A stretch of 11,603 bases of DNA from an uncultured Sphingomonadaceae bacterium (GCA_938016505.1 CALLWN010000283.1:1-11603), one strand, 5' to 3'; shown: positions 1 to 8,558, counted from the stretch's first letter. Translations and numbers: made by a program. Notes: a model not told the origin generated them from the sequence alone.

Positions 1-680
1 GGCGCCATCCAGTCCTGCTGGAGCGAAAAGGCGATCTCCGGCGTCGAGGCTCCCGTCACCCTGTGGTCGCCGACGAGCGACGCATTGGCGGGAACGCCCC
101 TGCGGCTCGGCGGGTCATCGTTCGGCCAGCCGCCATAGGTCGGGTAGCTGCCCGGTCCCGGCGGGCTGGCGATGCGCACCGTCTCGGCGGTGAACAGCCC
201 CGGCGGAACCTGGCCATCCGCCATCTTCGCGAAATCGAACACGACCGGCTGTCCGGGCCGCGCCGTCTCGCCGCACCCCCAGAACAGGAGCAGCCTGCCC
301 CTGGGCCGTTCGAATGGCGGCACATCCTCGGGCTGGCCGGAAGGCGGCGGTGCGGGCGCCTTCCGCGGCGCCTTGAGCAGCAGGGAAGGGCCCATCAGCA
401 TGGCAGCCGGAATGGCATGGGTCGCAGTCGGCTGCCCCTTCTCCGGCAGCCGCGAGCCGAGATCGAGCGCAAGCGTCTTCACTGCGCCGCCCCGGCCCAT
501 CGCCATCCGCATCATCGCCCCCATGTCGGGTGCGGCGCCCGGCGCCATCGAAAAGCCCGACTGGGTCGCGGCCGAAAGCCAGTAGTGGGTCGGCGGCGCC
601 ACCACCTTCTGCGGTGGCGTCTTCGTCTGCGCGAGCAGCGGTGCAGCAGCGACAAGACAGAACAGGGCCACCAGGCGCAT
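1..680 (-). CDS. Secreted protein of unknown function (3' end beyond the window)
   Basis: An open frame runs from ATG at 680 down to the left edge without a stop: 226 codons are visible and the C-terminus is missing. GGGAGG (693-688) lies 7 bases before the ATG and fixes the start. Residues 1-17 (short basic end, then LVALFCLVAAAPLLA) read as a Sec signal peptide with probable cleavage after A17, so the protein should be periplasmic or exported. The mature part is rich in Pro, Gly, Ala and Met (MGAMMRMAMG at 53-62). A more ordered part has LLLFWGCGE (130-138), RPGQPVVFDFAKM (141-153) and TYGGWPND (181-188). From memory, the WGCGE and RPGQP stretches resemble an uncharacterised alphaproteobacterial family; I cannot name a function. 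It is divergent from the channel gene, 94 bases away. Codon use looks like the neighbours. The reading frame is well supported; the role is unknown. Confidence 0.82.
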   Translation of the reverse strand, partial: MRLVALFCLVAAAPLLAQTKTPPQKVVAPPTHYWLSAATQSGFSMAPGAAPDMGAMMRMAMGRGGAVKTLALDLGSRLPEKGQPTATHAIPAAMLMGPSLLLKAPRKAPAPPPSGQPEDVPPFERPRGRLLLFWGCGETARPGQPVVFDFAKMADGQVPPGLFTAETVRIASPPGPGSYPTYGGWPNDDPPSRRGVPANASLVGDHRVTGASTPEIAFSLQQDWMA

Positions 681-749
681 GGGCGATCCTCCCTCCCGCT
701 GTGCACCTACGGCTTCGGCCTGCGATCGACAAGCGGAGCATTGACGGCG

Positions 750-772
750 CATGCCCTGCCGGCAAGGGCATG
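750..772 (+). promoter_or_regulatory. Inverted repeat enclosing the ribosome binding site of the channel gene
   Basis: CATGCCCT (750-757) and AGGGCATG (765-772) are perfect 8-bp arms around a 7-base loop, GCCGGCA. The right arm carries AAGGG (764-768), the only good Shine-Dalgarno match for the ATG at 775. In mRNA the hairpin would hide the ribosome binding site and end two bases before the start codon. The structure is seen in the sequence; a regulatory role is inference. If translation really starts at ATG 751, the repeat would instead lie inside the coding region. Confidence 0.5.
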
Positions 773-774
773 GC

Positions 775-1209
775 ATGGCCGGAAACCTGATGCTCCAGCT
801 CGTCCTCGCCGCCGTGCTGCTGCTCGCCACGGTGTCGGTCCATGCCGTCGGGCTCATCCTGCTCGGCCGGGTGGTCCGCCGCGAAGCCCGCGAGGAAGAG
901 CAGCGGCACATCCCGCCGCTCTCGATCGAGGGTGTCTCGATGGTGGTGGGCCTCGTGACCGGCCTGTTCCTGATCCACGGCCTCGAGATCCTGCTCTATG
1001 CTCTCCTGTTCGCAGCCGCCGAGGCCGTGCCGAGTTTTCAGGATGCGCTGTTCTTCTCGGCCATGACCTACGGCACCGTCGGCTACTCCGATGATCTTCT
1101 TGCCCCGCAATGGCGGCTGGTGGCGGCGCTCGAGGGGATCAACGGCCTGCTTCTCATCGGCTGGTCCACCGCCTTCTTCATCACCCTGATGGGCCGGATG
1201 ATCCGCTGA
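775..1209 (+). CDS. Small potassium-channel-like membrane protein (Ion_trans_2 type)
   Basis: The 144-residue inner-membrane protein probably forms an oligomeric cation channel. Hydrophobic segments lie at about 5-32, 52-82 and 115-139. A re-entrant pore helix and filter (FQDALFFSAMTYGTVGYSDD, about 88-107) sit between the last two, the arrangement of the Ion_trans_2 pore fold with one extra N-terminal helix. The filter is T101-V-G-Y-S-D106, where most potassium channels have TVGYGD or TIGYGD, so the second glycine is replaced by serine. There is no cytoplasmic RCK or cyclic-nucleotide domain. The tail GLLLIGWSTAFF (124-135) matches what I recall of small proteobacterial 'potassium channel family' proteins. 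ATG 775 is preferred because AAGGG lies 6 bases upstream; in-frame ATG 751 would add eight polar residues and has a poor ribosome site. It converges on thiC. Confidence 0.82.
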   Translation: MAGNLMLQLVLAAVLLLATVSVHAVGLILLGRVVRREAREEEQRHIPPLSIEGVSMVVGLVTGLFLIHGLEILLYALLFAAAEAVPSFQDALFFSAMTYGTVGYSDDLLAPQWRLVAALEGINGLLLIGWSTAFFITLMGRMIR

Positions 1210-1231
1210 CCGCGCGCTCCACGGGGCGCGG
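1210..1231. terminator. Possible GC hairpin between converging genes
   Basis: CCGCGC (1210-1215) can pair with GCGCGG (1226-1231) around a 10-base loop in the 43-base gap between the channel gene stop and the thiC stop. There is no T-run on either strand, so it is not a classical intrinsic terminator. It is the only stem-forming candidate I see in this gap. Confidence 0.22.
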
Positions 1232-1252
1232 GACGCAGCCCGGCGGGGAGGC

Positions 1253-3276
<2,024 letters not shown>

Positions 3277-3278
3277 GC

Positions 3279-3306
3279 GCAGTTGCATGCACGCAGTTGC
3301 ATGCAC
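3279..3306. repeat. Tandem 14-bp direct repeat between thiC and holB
   Basis: GCAGTTGCATGCAC occurs twice head to tail without mismatch (3279-3292 and 3293-3306). Each copy contains the 8-bp palindrome TGCATGCA. The pair lies directly upstream of the putative thiC -35 box and 25 bases before the holB start, so it could serve as an operator or activator site for either gene. It could also be a chance slippage duplication. Confidence 0.6.
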
Positions 3307-3331
3307 CGGGCGCTGCGGGCAGGTGGCGGCC

Positions 3332-4213
3332 ATGGAACTGCTCGGACATGGGCCGGCGTGGGCGGCGCTCGAAACCGCACTGGCATCTGGACGGTTGCAC
3401 CATGCCTGGCTCCTCGTGGGTCCGCGCGGCATCGGAAAGCGGACATTTGCCGACCAGGTTGCACAGCGGCTTCTCGGAGGAGAGGGAGCGCGCGCGCTGG
3501 CTGACGCAGGCGCGCACCCTGATCTCAGGCTTCTCCTGCCCGACCCGGATACGCCCGGAAATGGAATCGGGATCGACGCCGTCCGCGACCTTGGCCCGCT
3601 GCTCAGGAGCCATGCTGCGATGGGCGGCCACAGGGTCGTGATCGTCGACGCGGCAGATGACCTCAACCTCAACGCCGCCAACGCGCTTCTGAAGGGTCTC
3701 GAGGAGCCTGGTGCCGGACTCCTGTTCCTCCTGGTCGCGCACGCGCCGGGGCGGCTCCCGGCAACCATCCGTTCGAGATGTCGCGTGCTGAGGTTCCGTC
3801 CGCTCGACCTGGGCGCGATCGAGGCCTTTCTGGCCTCGAGGATGCCCGATCTGGATGCCACTGATCGAAGGCGGCTTGCAACGCTTGCGAAAGGCGCGCC
3901 TGGCGAAGCGCTCAGGCTTGCACAGGCGGGCGCTGGCGCGCTGCTGCGGGCCCTCGAGGCCGAGGCTCCCGAGCGGCTTGCCGGGCGCCTCGCGGAACGG
4001 GCCCAGGGTGACGATTACAAGCTGCTGTGCCGGCTTGCGCCCCGCCTCGCCGCAGAACGAGCGAGAAAGGCAATGACCGTGCAACACGCTGCAGCCTATT
4101 CCGAGATTGTGAGCCTCGCCCGGGCAGCGCAGCGGCCCGGCGAGGATCGTGCCCAGATGGCCCACGCGCTGGCCCTTGCCCTGAAGCGCCATTCCGGCGA
4201 GGTCGCGGCATGA
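3332..4213 (+). CDS. holB: DNA polymerase III subunit delta'
   Basis: This is the clamp-loader stator subunit, which with delta and tau/gamma opens and loads the beta sliding clamp. The 293 residues show the AAA+ clamp-loader pattern: HHAWLLVGPRGIGKRTFA with a P-loop-like GPRGIGKR (30-37) where the usual Ser/Thr after Lys is Arg; a degenerate Walker B, RVVIVDAADDL (101-111); NAANALLKGLEEP (114-126); and TIRSRCRVLRF with the SRC motif (148-150). The altered P-loop fits a subunit that does not hydrolyse ATP. The zinc-module cysteines of E. coli delta' are absent, and the gene passes straight to AHPDL (61-65). AGGTGG (3321-3326) lies 5 bases before ATG 3332; the frame stays open far upstream, but only as antisense of thiC. 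It overlaps metG by ATGA. The thymidylate kinase gene that I recall often preceding holB in alphaproteobacteria is not here. Confidence 0.93.
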   Translation: MELLGHGPAWAALETALASGRLHHAWLLVGPRGIGKRTFADQVAQRLLGGEGARALADAGAHPDLRLLLPDPDTPGNGIGIDAVRDLGPLLRSHAAMGGHRVVIVDAADDLNLNAANALLKGLEEPGAGLLFLLVAHAPGRLPATIRSRCRVLRFRPLDLGAIEAFLASRMPDLDATDRRRLATLAKGAPGEALRLAQAGAGALLRALEAEAPERLAGRLAERAQGDDYKLLCRLAPRLAAERARKAMTVQHAAAYSEIVSLARAAQRPGEDRAQMAHALALALKRHSGEVAA

Positions 4214-5757
4214 CCCGCTACTATGTGACGACTGCGATCAACTATCCCAACGGGGCGCCGCACATTGGCCACGCCTACGAGGCCGTCGCCACCGACTGGC
4301 TGGCGCGCTTCGCCCGGGCCGACGGGCGGGATGTCAGGTTCCTCACCGGAACCGACGAGCATGGCCTCAAGATCGCCCAGGCGGCCCGGACGGCTGGCCT
4401 TGCGCCCCGCGCCTATGTCGACCGCATGGTCGAGGCCTTCGTCACCATGGCCGACCGGCTTGCCATCAGCCGGGACCGCTTCATTCGCACCACGGACCCC
4501 GACCACGCCAGGGCCGCCCAGGCGCTCTGGCAGCGGATGGCAGACGCAGGCGACCTCTACCTCGACCGCTACGCTGGCTGGTACTCGGTGCGCGACGAGG
4601 CCTTCTACGGCGAGGGCGAAACGACCTTGCAGGCCGATGGAACCCGCCTGGCGCCGACCGGCACTCCGGTCGCCTGGCTTGAGGAGGAGAGCTGGTTCTT
4701 CCGCCTGTCCCGCTTCCAGCAGCCGCTGCTCGACCTTTACGCCCGCCAGCCCGACTTCGTGCAGCCGGCAAGCCGGCTCAACGAGATGCGGGCCTTTGTC
4801 GAGATGGGCCTGAGGGACCTTTCGGTCAGCCGCACCAGTTTCGACTGGGGCGTTCCCGTGCCCGGTTCGCCCGGCCACGTGATGTATGTGTGGGTCGATG
4901 CATTGGCCAACTATCTGACCGGCGCCGGGTTTCCCGACGCGGGCTGCGATCGCTGGTGGCCGGCCGACCTCCACGTCATCGGCAAGGACGTGGTGCGCTT
5001 CCACGCGGTCTACTGGCCGGCATTCCTCATGTCGGCCGGGCTTCCGCTTCCGCGCCGGGTGTTTGGGCACGGGTTCATCCTGAATCGCGGCGAGAAAATG
5101 TCCAAGTCGGCAGGCAATGTGGTCGAGCCGGTTGCGCTGGCCGACCGCTACGGCGTCGACTCGTTCCGCTACTTCCTGCTTCGCTCGATCGCCTTCGGCC
5201 AGGACGGCGAGTGGAGCCACGAAGCCATCGCAACCCGGATCAATGCCGAGCTTGCCAATGATCTCGGCAACCTCGCGCAGCGGACGCTCTCGATGATCGC
5301 ACGGGCCGGGGGAAGGGTGCCCGCGCGCGGCGAAGCGGGGCCGGCCGAGATGGCGCTCATGGAAAAAGCGCAAACGCTTCTTTCGCATTGCCGCGAGGCC
5401 CATGCCGCCGTCAGGCCCGATCTCGCGCTCGATGCGATCTTCGCCCTGGTTGCTGCGACCAATCTCTACGTGTCGGAGCGTGCGCCCTGGAGCCTGCGCA
5501 AGACCGACCCCGCAGCTGCCGACACCGTCCTCTGGCACGCTGCCGAGGCCATTCGCAGGATCGCGATCCTGCTGGTCCCGGCGATGCCGGAGCGGATGGC
5601 CCGTCTTCTCGACCTCCTTGCCATCCCCGAAGACAGGCGGAACTTCATTGCGCTGGATTGCGAACTCCGGTCCGGAGTCGAACTGCCATCGCCGGTCGGA
5701 CTGTTCCCAAGGGTAGAGACGGATCAGCCCGAACGGGTGACGAGCCAGCCCGTGTAG
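4210..5757 (+). CDS. metG: Methionyl-tRNA synthetase
   Basis: It charges tRNA-Met with methionine, an essential cytoplasmic step for initiation and elongation. The 515-residue protein is a class I synthetase: NYPNGAPHIGHAYE with HIGH at 18-21, LTGTDEHG (45-52), YVWVDALANYLTG (226-238), HVIGKDVVRFHAVYWPAF (255-272), and KMSKS at 296-300, followed by the helical anticodon-binding domain with LANDLGNLAQR and VSERAPWSL. The connective-peptide region (WYSVRDEAFYGEGE, 124-137) has no paired cysteines, so this is the zinc-free subtype. There is no C-terminal tRNA-binding (EMAP-like) domain. ATG 4210 sits in the ATGA shared with the holB stop, with GGCGAGG about 7 bases upstream, so translation is probably coupled. 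The last 34 bases overlap the converging antiporter gene. Confidence 0.97.
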   Translation: MTRYYVTTAINYPNGAPHIGHAYEAVATDWLARFARADGRDVRFLTGTDEHGLKIAQAARTAGLAPRAYVDRMVEAFVTMADRLAISRDRFIRTTDPDHARAAQALWQRMADAGDLYLDRYAGWYSVRDEAFYGEGETTLQADGTRLAPTGTPVAWLEEESWFFRLSRFQQPLLDLYARQPDFVQPASRLNEMRAFVEMGLRDLSVSRTSFDWGVPVPGSPGHVMYVWVDALANYLTGAGFPDAGCDRWWPADLHVIGKDVVRFHAVYWPAFLMSAGLPLPRRVFGHGFILNRGEKMSKSAGNVVEPVALADRYGVDSFRYFLLRSIAFGQDGEWSHEAIATRINAELANDLGNLAQRTLSMIARAGGRVPARGEAGPAEMALMEKAQTLLSHCREAHAAVRPDLALDAIFALVAATNLYVSERAPWSLRKTDPAAADTVLWHAAEAIRRIAILLVPAMPERMARLLDLLAIPEDRRNFIALDCELRSGVELPSPVGLFPRVETDQPERVTSQPV

Positions 5758-6731
5758 GCGATGTAGGCAGCGAACATCAGCGCGCCCTCCCAGCGAACCA
5801 CCTTTCGATCCCAGGCGAAGAGGAAGAGGAGGATTGCAGCGCCAACCATTACGCCCAGATCAAGCCCAAGCATCTCCTGCGGAAAGGGCGTTGGCGCGAT
5901 CAGACCGGTCATGCCGCCGATGCCCAGGATGTTGTAGACGTTGGAGCCGAGCACATTGCCGACGGCGATGTCCGTCTGCCGCCGGACCGCGGCGACGATC
6001 GAGGTGACGAATTCGGGCAAGGAGGTGCCGACTGCGACAATGGTGAGACCGATGACGGCTTCGCTCATGCCGAGAGTGCGGGCCAACCCTACAGCTGCTT
6101 CCACAAGCGTCCGTCCGCCGAAGATGATGATGGCGAGACCACCCAGCGCCATGATCGCCGGGATGAGCCAACCGAGTATGCCGCTGGGTACCGCAGGGCG
6201 CGGATGCAGGGCGGGGTCGAGTGCTTCGACGGCTTCTCCCTTGTCGAAGGCCGCCGTGTGACCCGTGGTTGCAACGCGCGCGACGCTTCTCTCCTGCAGA
6301 TAGGCATAGACCATGTAGCCGACCAGTGCGGCAACGAAGCCAAGGCCGACGGGCTGGGTCAGGCCAGTGGTGAAACCTGCAAGCGCGAACAGGAGCGAGG
6401 CAAGGATGACGATCGTGCCGTCGCGCTTGAGCGCGTCAGACGAAACAGCGAGCGGGGAGAGCAGGGCGGAGAGACCGAGGATCAGAAGCACGTTGGCGAT
6501 ATTGGAACCGACGATGTTGCCGATTGCGATCCCCGGTGCCCCAACGCGCGCAGCCTCGACCGAGGTGACAAGCTCGGGGGTGGAGGTACCGAAGCCGACG
6601 AGGGTCAGTCCGATGAGAAGGGGAGAGACCCCGAGGCGCTCCGCGATCCGGACGCTGCCACGGACCAGAAGTTCGCCTCCGACCACGAGGAGCACCAGGC
6701 CTCCAATCAGGGAGAGGAGGGTCGACACCAT
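5724..6731 (-). CDS. Calcium/sodium antiporter, CaCA family (YrbG-like)
   Basis: The 335-residue inner-membrane protein exchanges cations, by family most likely Ca2+ against Na+ or H+. It shows the two inverted Na_Ca_ex halves. The first alpha repeat is GFGTSTPELVTS (46-57) with GNIVGSNIANVLLILG (71-86); the second is AVGTSLPEFVTS (233-244) with GNVLGSNVYNILG (258-270). The paired GTSxPE glutamates (E53, E240) and GSN asparagines are intact. A polar cytoplasmic linker spans about 145-183. About ten hydrophobic helices and the length match E. coli YrbG. ATG 6731 is chosen because AGGAG (6745-6741) lies 9 bases upstream and the hydrophobic first helix begins at once; the frame extends further upstream, but that part is not membrane-like. 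The gene lies inverted between metG and tatD, overlapping metG by 34 bases at the 3' end. Transport direction and substrate cannot be read from sequence. Confidence 0.93.
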   Translation of the reverse strand: MVSTLLSLIGGLVLLVVGGELLVRGSVRIAERLGVSPLLIGLTLVGFGTSTPELVTSVEAARVGAPGIAIGNIVGSNIANVLLILGLSALLSPLAVSSDALKRDGTIVILASLLFALAGFTTGLTQPVGLGFVAALVGYMVYAYLQERSVARVATTGHTAAFDKGEAVEALDPALHPRPAVPSGILGWLIPAIMALGGLAIIIFGGRTLVEAAVGLARTLGMSEAVIGLTIVAVGTSLPEFVTSIVAAVRRQTDIAVGNVLGSNVYNILGIGGMTGLIAPTPFPQEMLGLDLGVMVGAAILLFLFAWDRKVVRWEGALMFAAYIAYTGWLVTRSG

Positions 6732-6744
6732 CTCAGCGAACTCC

Positions 6745-6766
6745 TGGCAATGCGGGGTCATTGCCA
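6745..6766. promoter_or_regulatory. Inverted repeat abutting the antiporter ribosome binding site
   Basis: TGGCAATG (6745-6752) and CATTGCCA (6759-6766) form a perfect 8-bp dyad with a 6-base centre. In antiporter mRNA, read on the minus strand, the second arm ends in the first base of the AGGAG Shine-Dalgarno site. It could be a leader hairpin or a protein-binding site in the antiporter-tatD spacer. The repeat is seen; its function is inferred. Confidence 0.5.
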
Positions 6767-6796
6767 CAGCCACAGCTACAGGCAAGTGAAACCGGA

Positions 6797-6816
6797 GCAA
6801 TGGCGTCGGCGATTGC
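6797..6816. promoter_or_regulatory. Second GCAAT/ATTGC dyad in the antiporter-tatD spacer
   Basis: GCAAT (6797-6801) and ATTGC (6812-6816) are separated by 10 bases. They use the same half-site as the stronger dyad at 6745-6766, where GCAAT and ATTGC are 8 apart. Two related dyads in one 116-base divergent spacer suggest binding of the same regulator. Five-base arms also arise by chance. Confidence 0.3.
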
Positions 6817-6847
6817 AACCAGAGGACGGATGCCCCACATGCGCGCC

Positions 6848-7624
6848 ATGTTGGTCGACAGCCATTGCCACCTGAACTACCCAGGGCTCGTCGAGAACGA
6901 AGCGGCCGTGATCGCACGGGCCCGCGAGGCCGGCGTGACCGCGATGGTCTCGATCTCGACCCGGGAAGCCGAGTGGGCCGACGTGATTGCCGGTGCAGAG
7001 CGCCATCCGGACGTGTTTGCGACTGTTGGGATTCACCCCCACGAGGCTGACCAGCACCCCGACATGGACACGGCCCGCCTCGTCGCGGCGGCTGCGCATC
7101 CACGCGTGGTCGGGATCGGTGAGACCGGACTCGATTACTATTACGACAGGTCGGACCGAAACCGCCAGAAAGCAAGTTTCCGGGCCCACATTGCCGCAGC
7201 GCGTGAAACCGGGCTGCCGCTGGTGGTGCACAGCCGGGATGCCGAGGCCGACACCATTGCCATTCTCGAGGAGGAACTGGGGCAGGGCAGCTTTGCCTTT
7301 CTGCTGCACTGCTTCACGGGAACGAAGTGGCTTGCGGACCAAGCACTTCGGCTCGGTGCCTCGATCTCGCTCTCAGGGATCGTCACCTTCCGCTCGGCGG
7401 GCGCGCTGCAGGAGGTGGCGAGGGGCATTCCTGCCAACCGGCTTCTGGTTGAGACCGACGCCCCCTTCCTGGCGCCAGTCCCGTTCCGGGGGCGGGTCTG
7501 CGAACCGGCCCACGTTGCAACGACCGCGCGCTTCATTGCCGGGATCCGCGGCGAGGACCCTGACGAGTTCATGGAAATGACCGCACGCAACACTCTGGAC
7601 TTGTTCTGGAAGATGGCGGCCTGA
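6848..7624 (+). CDS. TatD-family metal-dependent hydrolase
   Basis: A cytoplasmic TIM-barrel amidohydrolase of the TatD/YcfH (YjjV) group, 258 residues; characterised members are metal-dependent deoxyribonucleases, and the cellular role is not settled. The metal ligands are all visible: HCH (6-8), E92 in GIGETGLDYYY (89-99), H128 in VVHSRDA (126-132), H154 in LLHCFTG (152-158) and D204 in ETDAPFLAP (202-210). The start is uncertain. ATG 6848 gives the family-typical MLVDSHCHL but lacks a close ribosome site; in-frame ATG 6839 and 6830 lie nearer to AGAGGA (6821-6826). Its stop TGA shares one base with the next ATG, so it is coupled to the PhnP-like gene. The antiporter gene separates it from metG, so it needs its own promoter or readthrough from metG; I see no clear promoter boxes. 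Confidence 0.95.
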   Translation: MLVDSHCHLNYPGLVENEAAVIARAREAGVTAMVSISTREAEWADVIAGAERHPDVFATVGIHPHEADQHPDMDTARLVAAAAHPRVVGIGETGLDYYYDRSDRNRQKASFRAHIAAARETGLPLVVHSRDAEADTIAILEEELGQGSFAFLLHCFTGTKWLADQALRLGASISLSGIVTFRSAGALQEVARGIPANRLLVETDAPFLAPVPFRGRVCEPAHVATTARFIAGIRGEDPDEFMEMTARNTLDLFWKMAA

Positions 7625-8391
7625 TGCGCATCGTGATGCTGGGATGCGGAACCTCGTCCGGAGTGCCGCGCATTGGAGGGAACTGGGGTGCGTGCGACCC
7701 GGCCAACCCGCGCAACCGCCGGCGGAGAGTTTCGATTCTCGTTGAGCATGGCGAGGTGCGGATCCTCGTCGACACCAGCCCCGACCTTCGCGAGCAATTG
7801 CTCGATGCTGGCGCGGCATCGCTCACGGCGGTGTTCTACAGCCACGACCATGCTGACCACAGCCATGGGATCGACGATCTTCGCGGGGTGTTTCATGCCC
7901 AGCGGAGCAGGGTGGATTGTTACATGGACCCTGAGACAATGGCGACGCTCACCCGCCGGTTCGACTATGTCTTCCACGGCCACAATGGCTATCCTGCCAT
8001 TGCAAGCGCATGTCCGATGGAGGCGGTGCACCACTTTGGAGACCTTGTCGTTCGGCCGTTCCGCCAACTTCATGGACCGATCGAGAGCAAGGGGTTCCGC
8101 TTCGAGGCAGATGGAAGGGCCGTCGCCTATTCGACTGATGTCTCCGGGTTTCCCGCTTCCAGCTGGCCCCTGCTCGAAGGGCTCGACCTCTGGATTGTCG
8201 ACGCGCTCCGGCGCGAGCCCCACCCCACGCACAGCCATCTCGACCAGAGCCTTGGCTGGATTGCCCGGGCGCGACCGAAGGAAAGTTGGCTGACCCACAT
8301 GGACCAGTCGATGGACCATGACTCGCTGCTCGCCGAACTCCCCGATGGTGTCACGCCAGGGTTCGACGGGCGGGTGTGGCATCCGCAATGA
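7624..8391 (+). CDS. Metallo-beta-lactamase-fold hydrolase, PhnP-like
   Basis: A 255-residue cytoplasmic binuclear metal hydrolase. The N-terminal LGCGTSSGVPRIGG (6-19) and ILVDTSPDLREQLL (47-60) are typical of the PhnP branch. The metal motif SHDHADHSHGIDDLR (73-87) gives H74, H76, D78 and H79; further ligands are H150 (LHGP) and D172 (STDVSG), followed by THSHLDQS (202-209) and LTHMDQSMDH (223-232). E. coli PhnP is a phosphodiesterase of the phosphonate pathway. No phn genes are near, so a different phosphodiester substrate is likely and I leave the symbol blank. The start ATG overlaps the tatD stop by one base, and the stop overlaps the next start by ATGA. The recurring tatD-PhnP-like pairing after metG in alphaproteobacteria is recalled knowledge; a shared task, perhaps nucleic-acid fragment processing, is inference. 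Confidence 0.93.
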   Translation: MRIVMLGCGTSSGVPRIGGNWGACDPANPRNRRRRVSILVEHGEVRILVDTSPDLREQLLDAGAASLTAVFYSHDHADHSHGIDDLRGVFHAQRSRVDCYMDPETMATLTRRFDYVFHGHNGYPAIASACPMEAVHHFGDLVVRPFRQLHGPIESKGFRFEADGRAVAYSTDVSGFPASSWPLLEGLDLWIVDALRREPHPTHSHLDQSLGWIARARPKESWLTHMDQSMDHDSLLAELPDGVTPGFDGRVWHPQ

Positions 8392-8558
8392 TGGCTGCGG
8401 CGCTGGTCTATCTTGTTCTGGTACTTCTGCTCGTGGTCGCGCTCAACCGCGCCTTTTTTGCCGGGGTCGGACCCGGCCGCGGCCTGCAGCTTCTGCTGCT
8501 CTGGGGCGTGATTTTCGCTGGCGGCGTTTTGGTCGTGCGGCTGCTTGGAGTCAGTTGA
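8388..8558 (+). CDS. 56-residue membrane protein of unknown function
   Basis: The frame begins with ATG in the ATGA shared with the PhnP-like stop; a second ATG follows at 8391. The product has two hydrophobic stretches: about 5-22 (ALVYLVLVLLLVVALN) and 36-54 (GLQLLLLWGVIFAGGVLVV). They are joined by a short loop with R24, R35 and several glycines, so it should be a two-helix inner-membrane hairpin. There is no strong Shine-Dalgarno site, as expected for a coupled gene. I do not recognise a named family. The shape recalls the N-terminal membrane part of alphaproteobacterial TIGR02281-type aspartyl proteases, but no protease domain follows. The stop codon overlaps the putative promoter of the next unit. 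That it is translated is supported by overlap and composition only. Confidence 0.66.
   Translation: MMAAALVYLVLVLLLVVALNRAFFAGVGPGRGLQLLLLWGVIFAGGVLVVRLLGVS

Noticed and set aside
63..1094. Plus-strand frame of 343 codons opposite the secreted protein.
   Set aside because: The product is Arg/Pro-rich with no recognisable domain. The opposing frame has a signal peptide and a proper ribosome site.
4096..5538. Minus-strand frame of 480 codons opposite metG.
   Set aside because: It is a shadow of metG: no domain, and it overlaps an essential gene over almost its full length.
6732..6847. N-terminal extension of the antiporter or of tatD through the spacer.
   Set aside because: Both frames are open here, but the extensions match neither family's usual start, and the antiporter has a good ribosome site for ATG 6731.
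5388..6875. Plus-strand frame of 495 codons across the antiporter gene.
   Set aside because: It is the antisense of a clear CaCA antiporter; the translation is Asp/Glu/Arg/Gly-rich and lacks any known fold.
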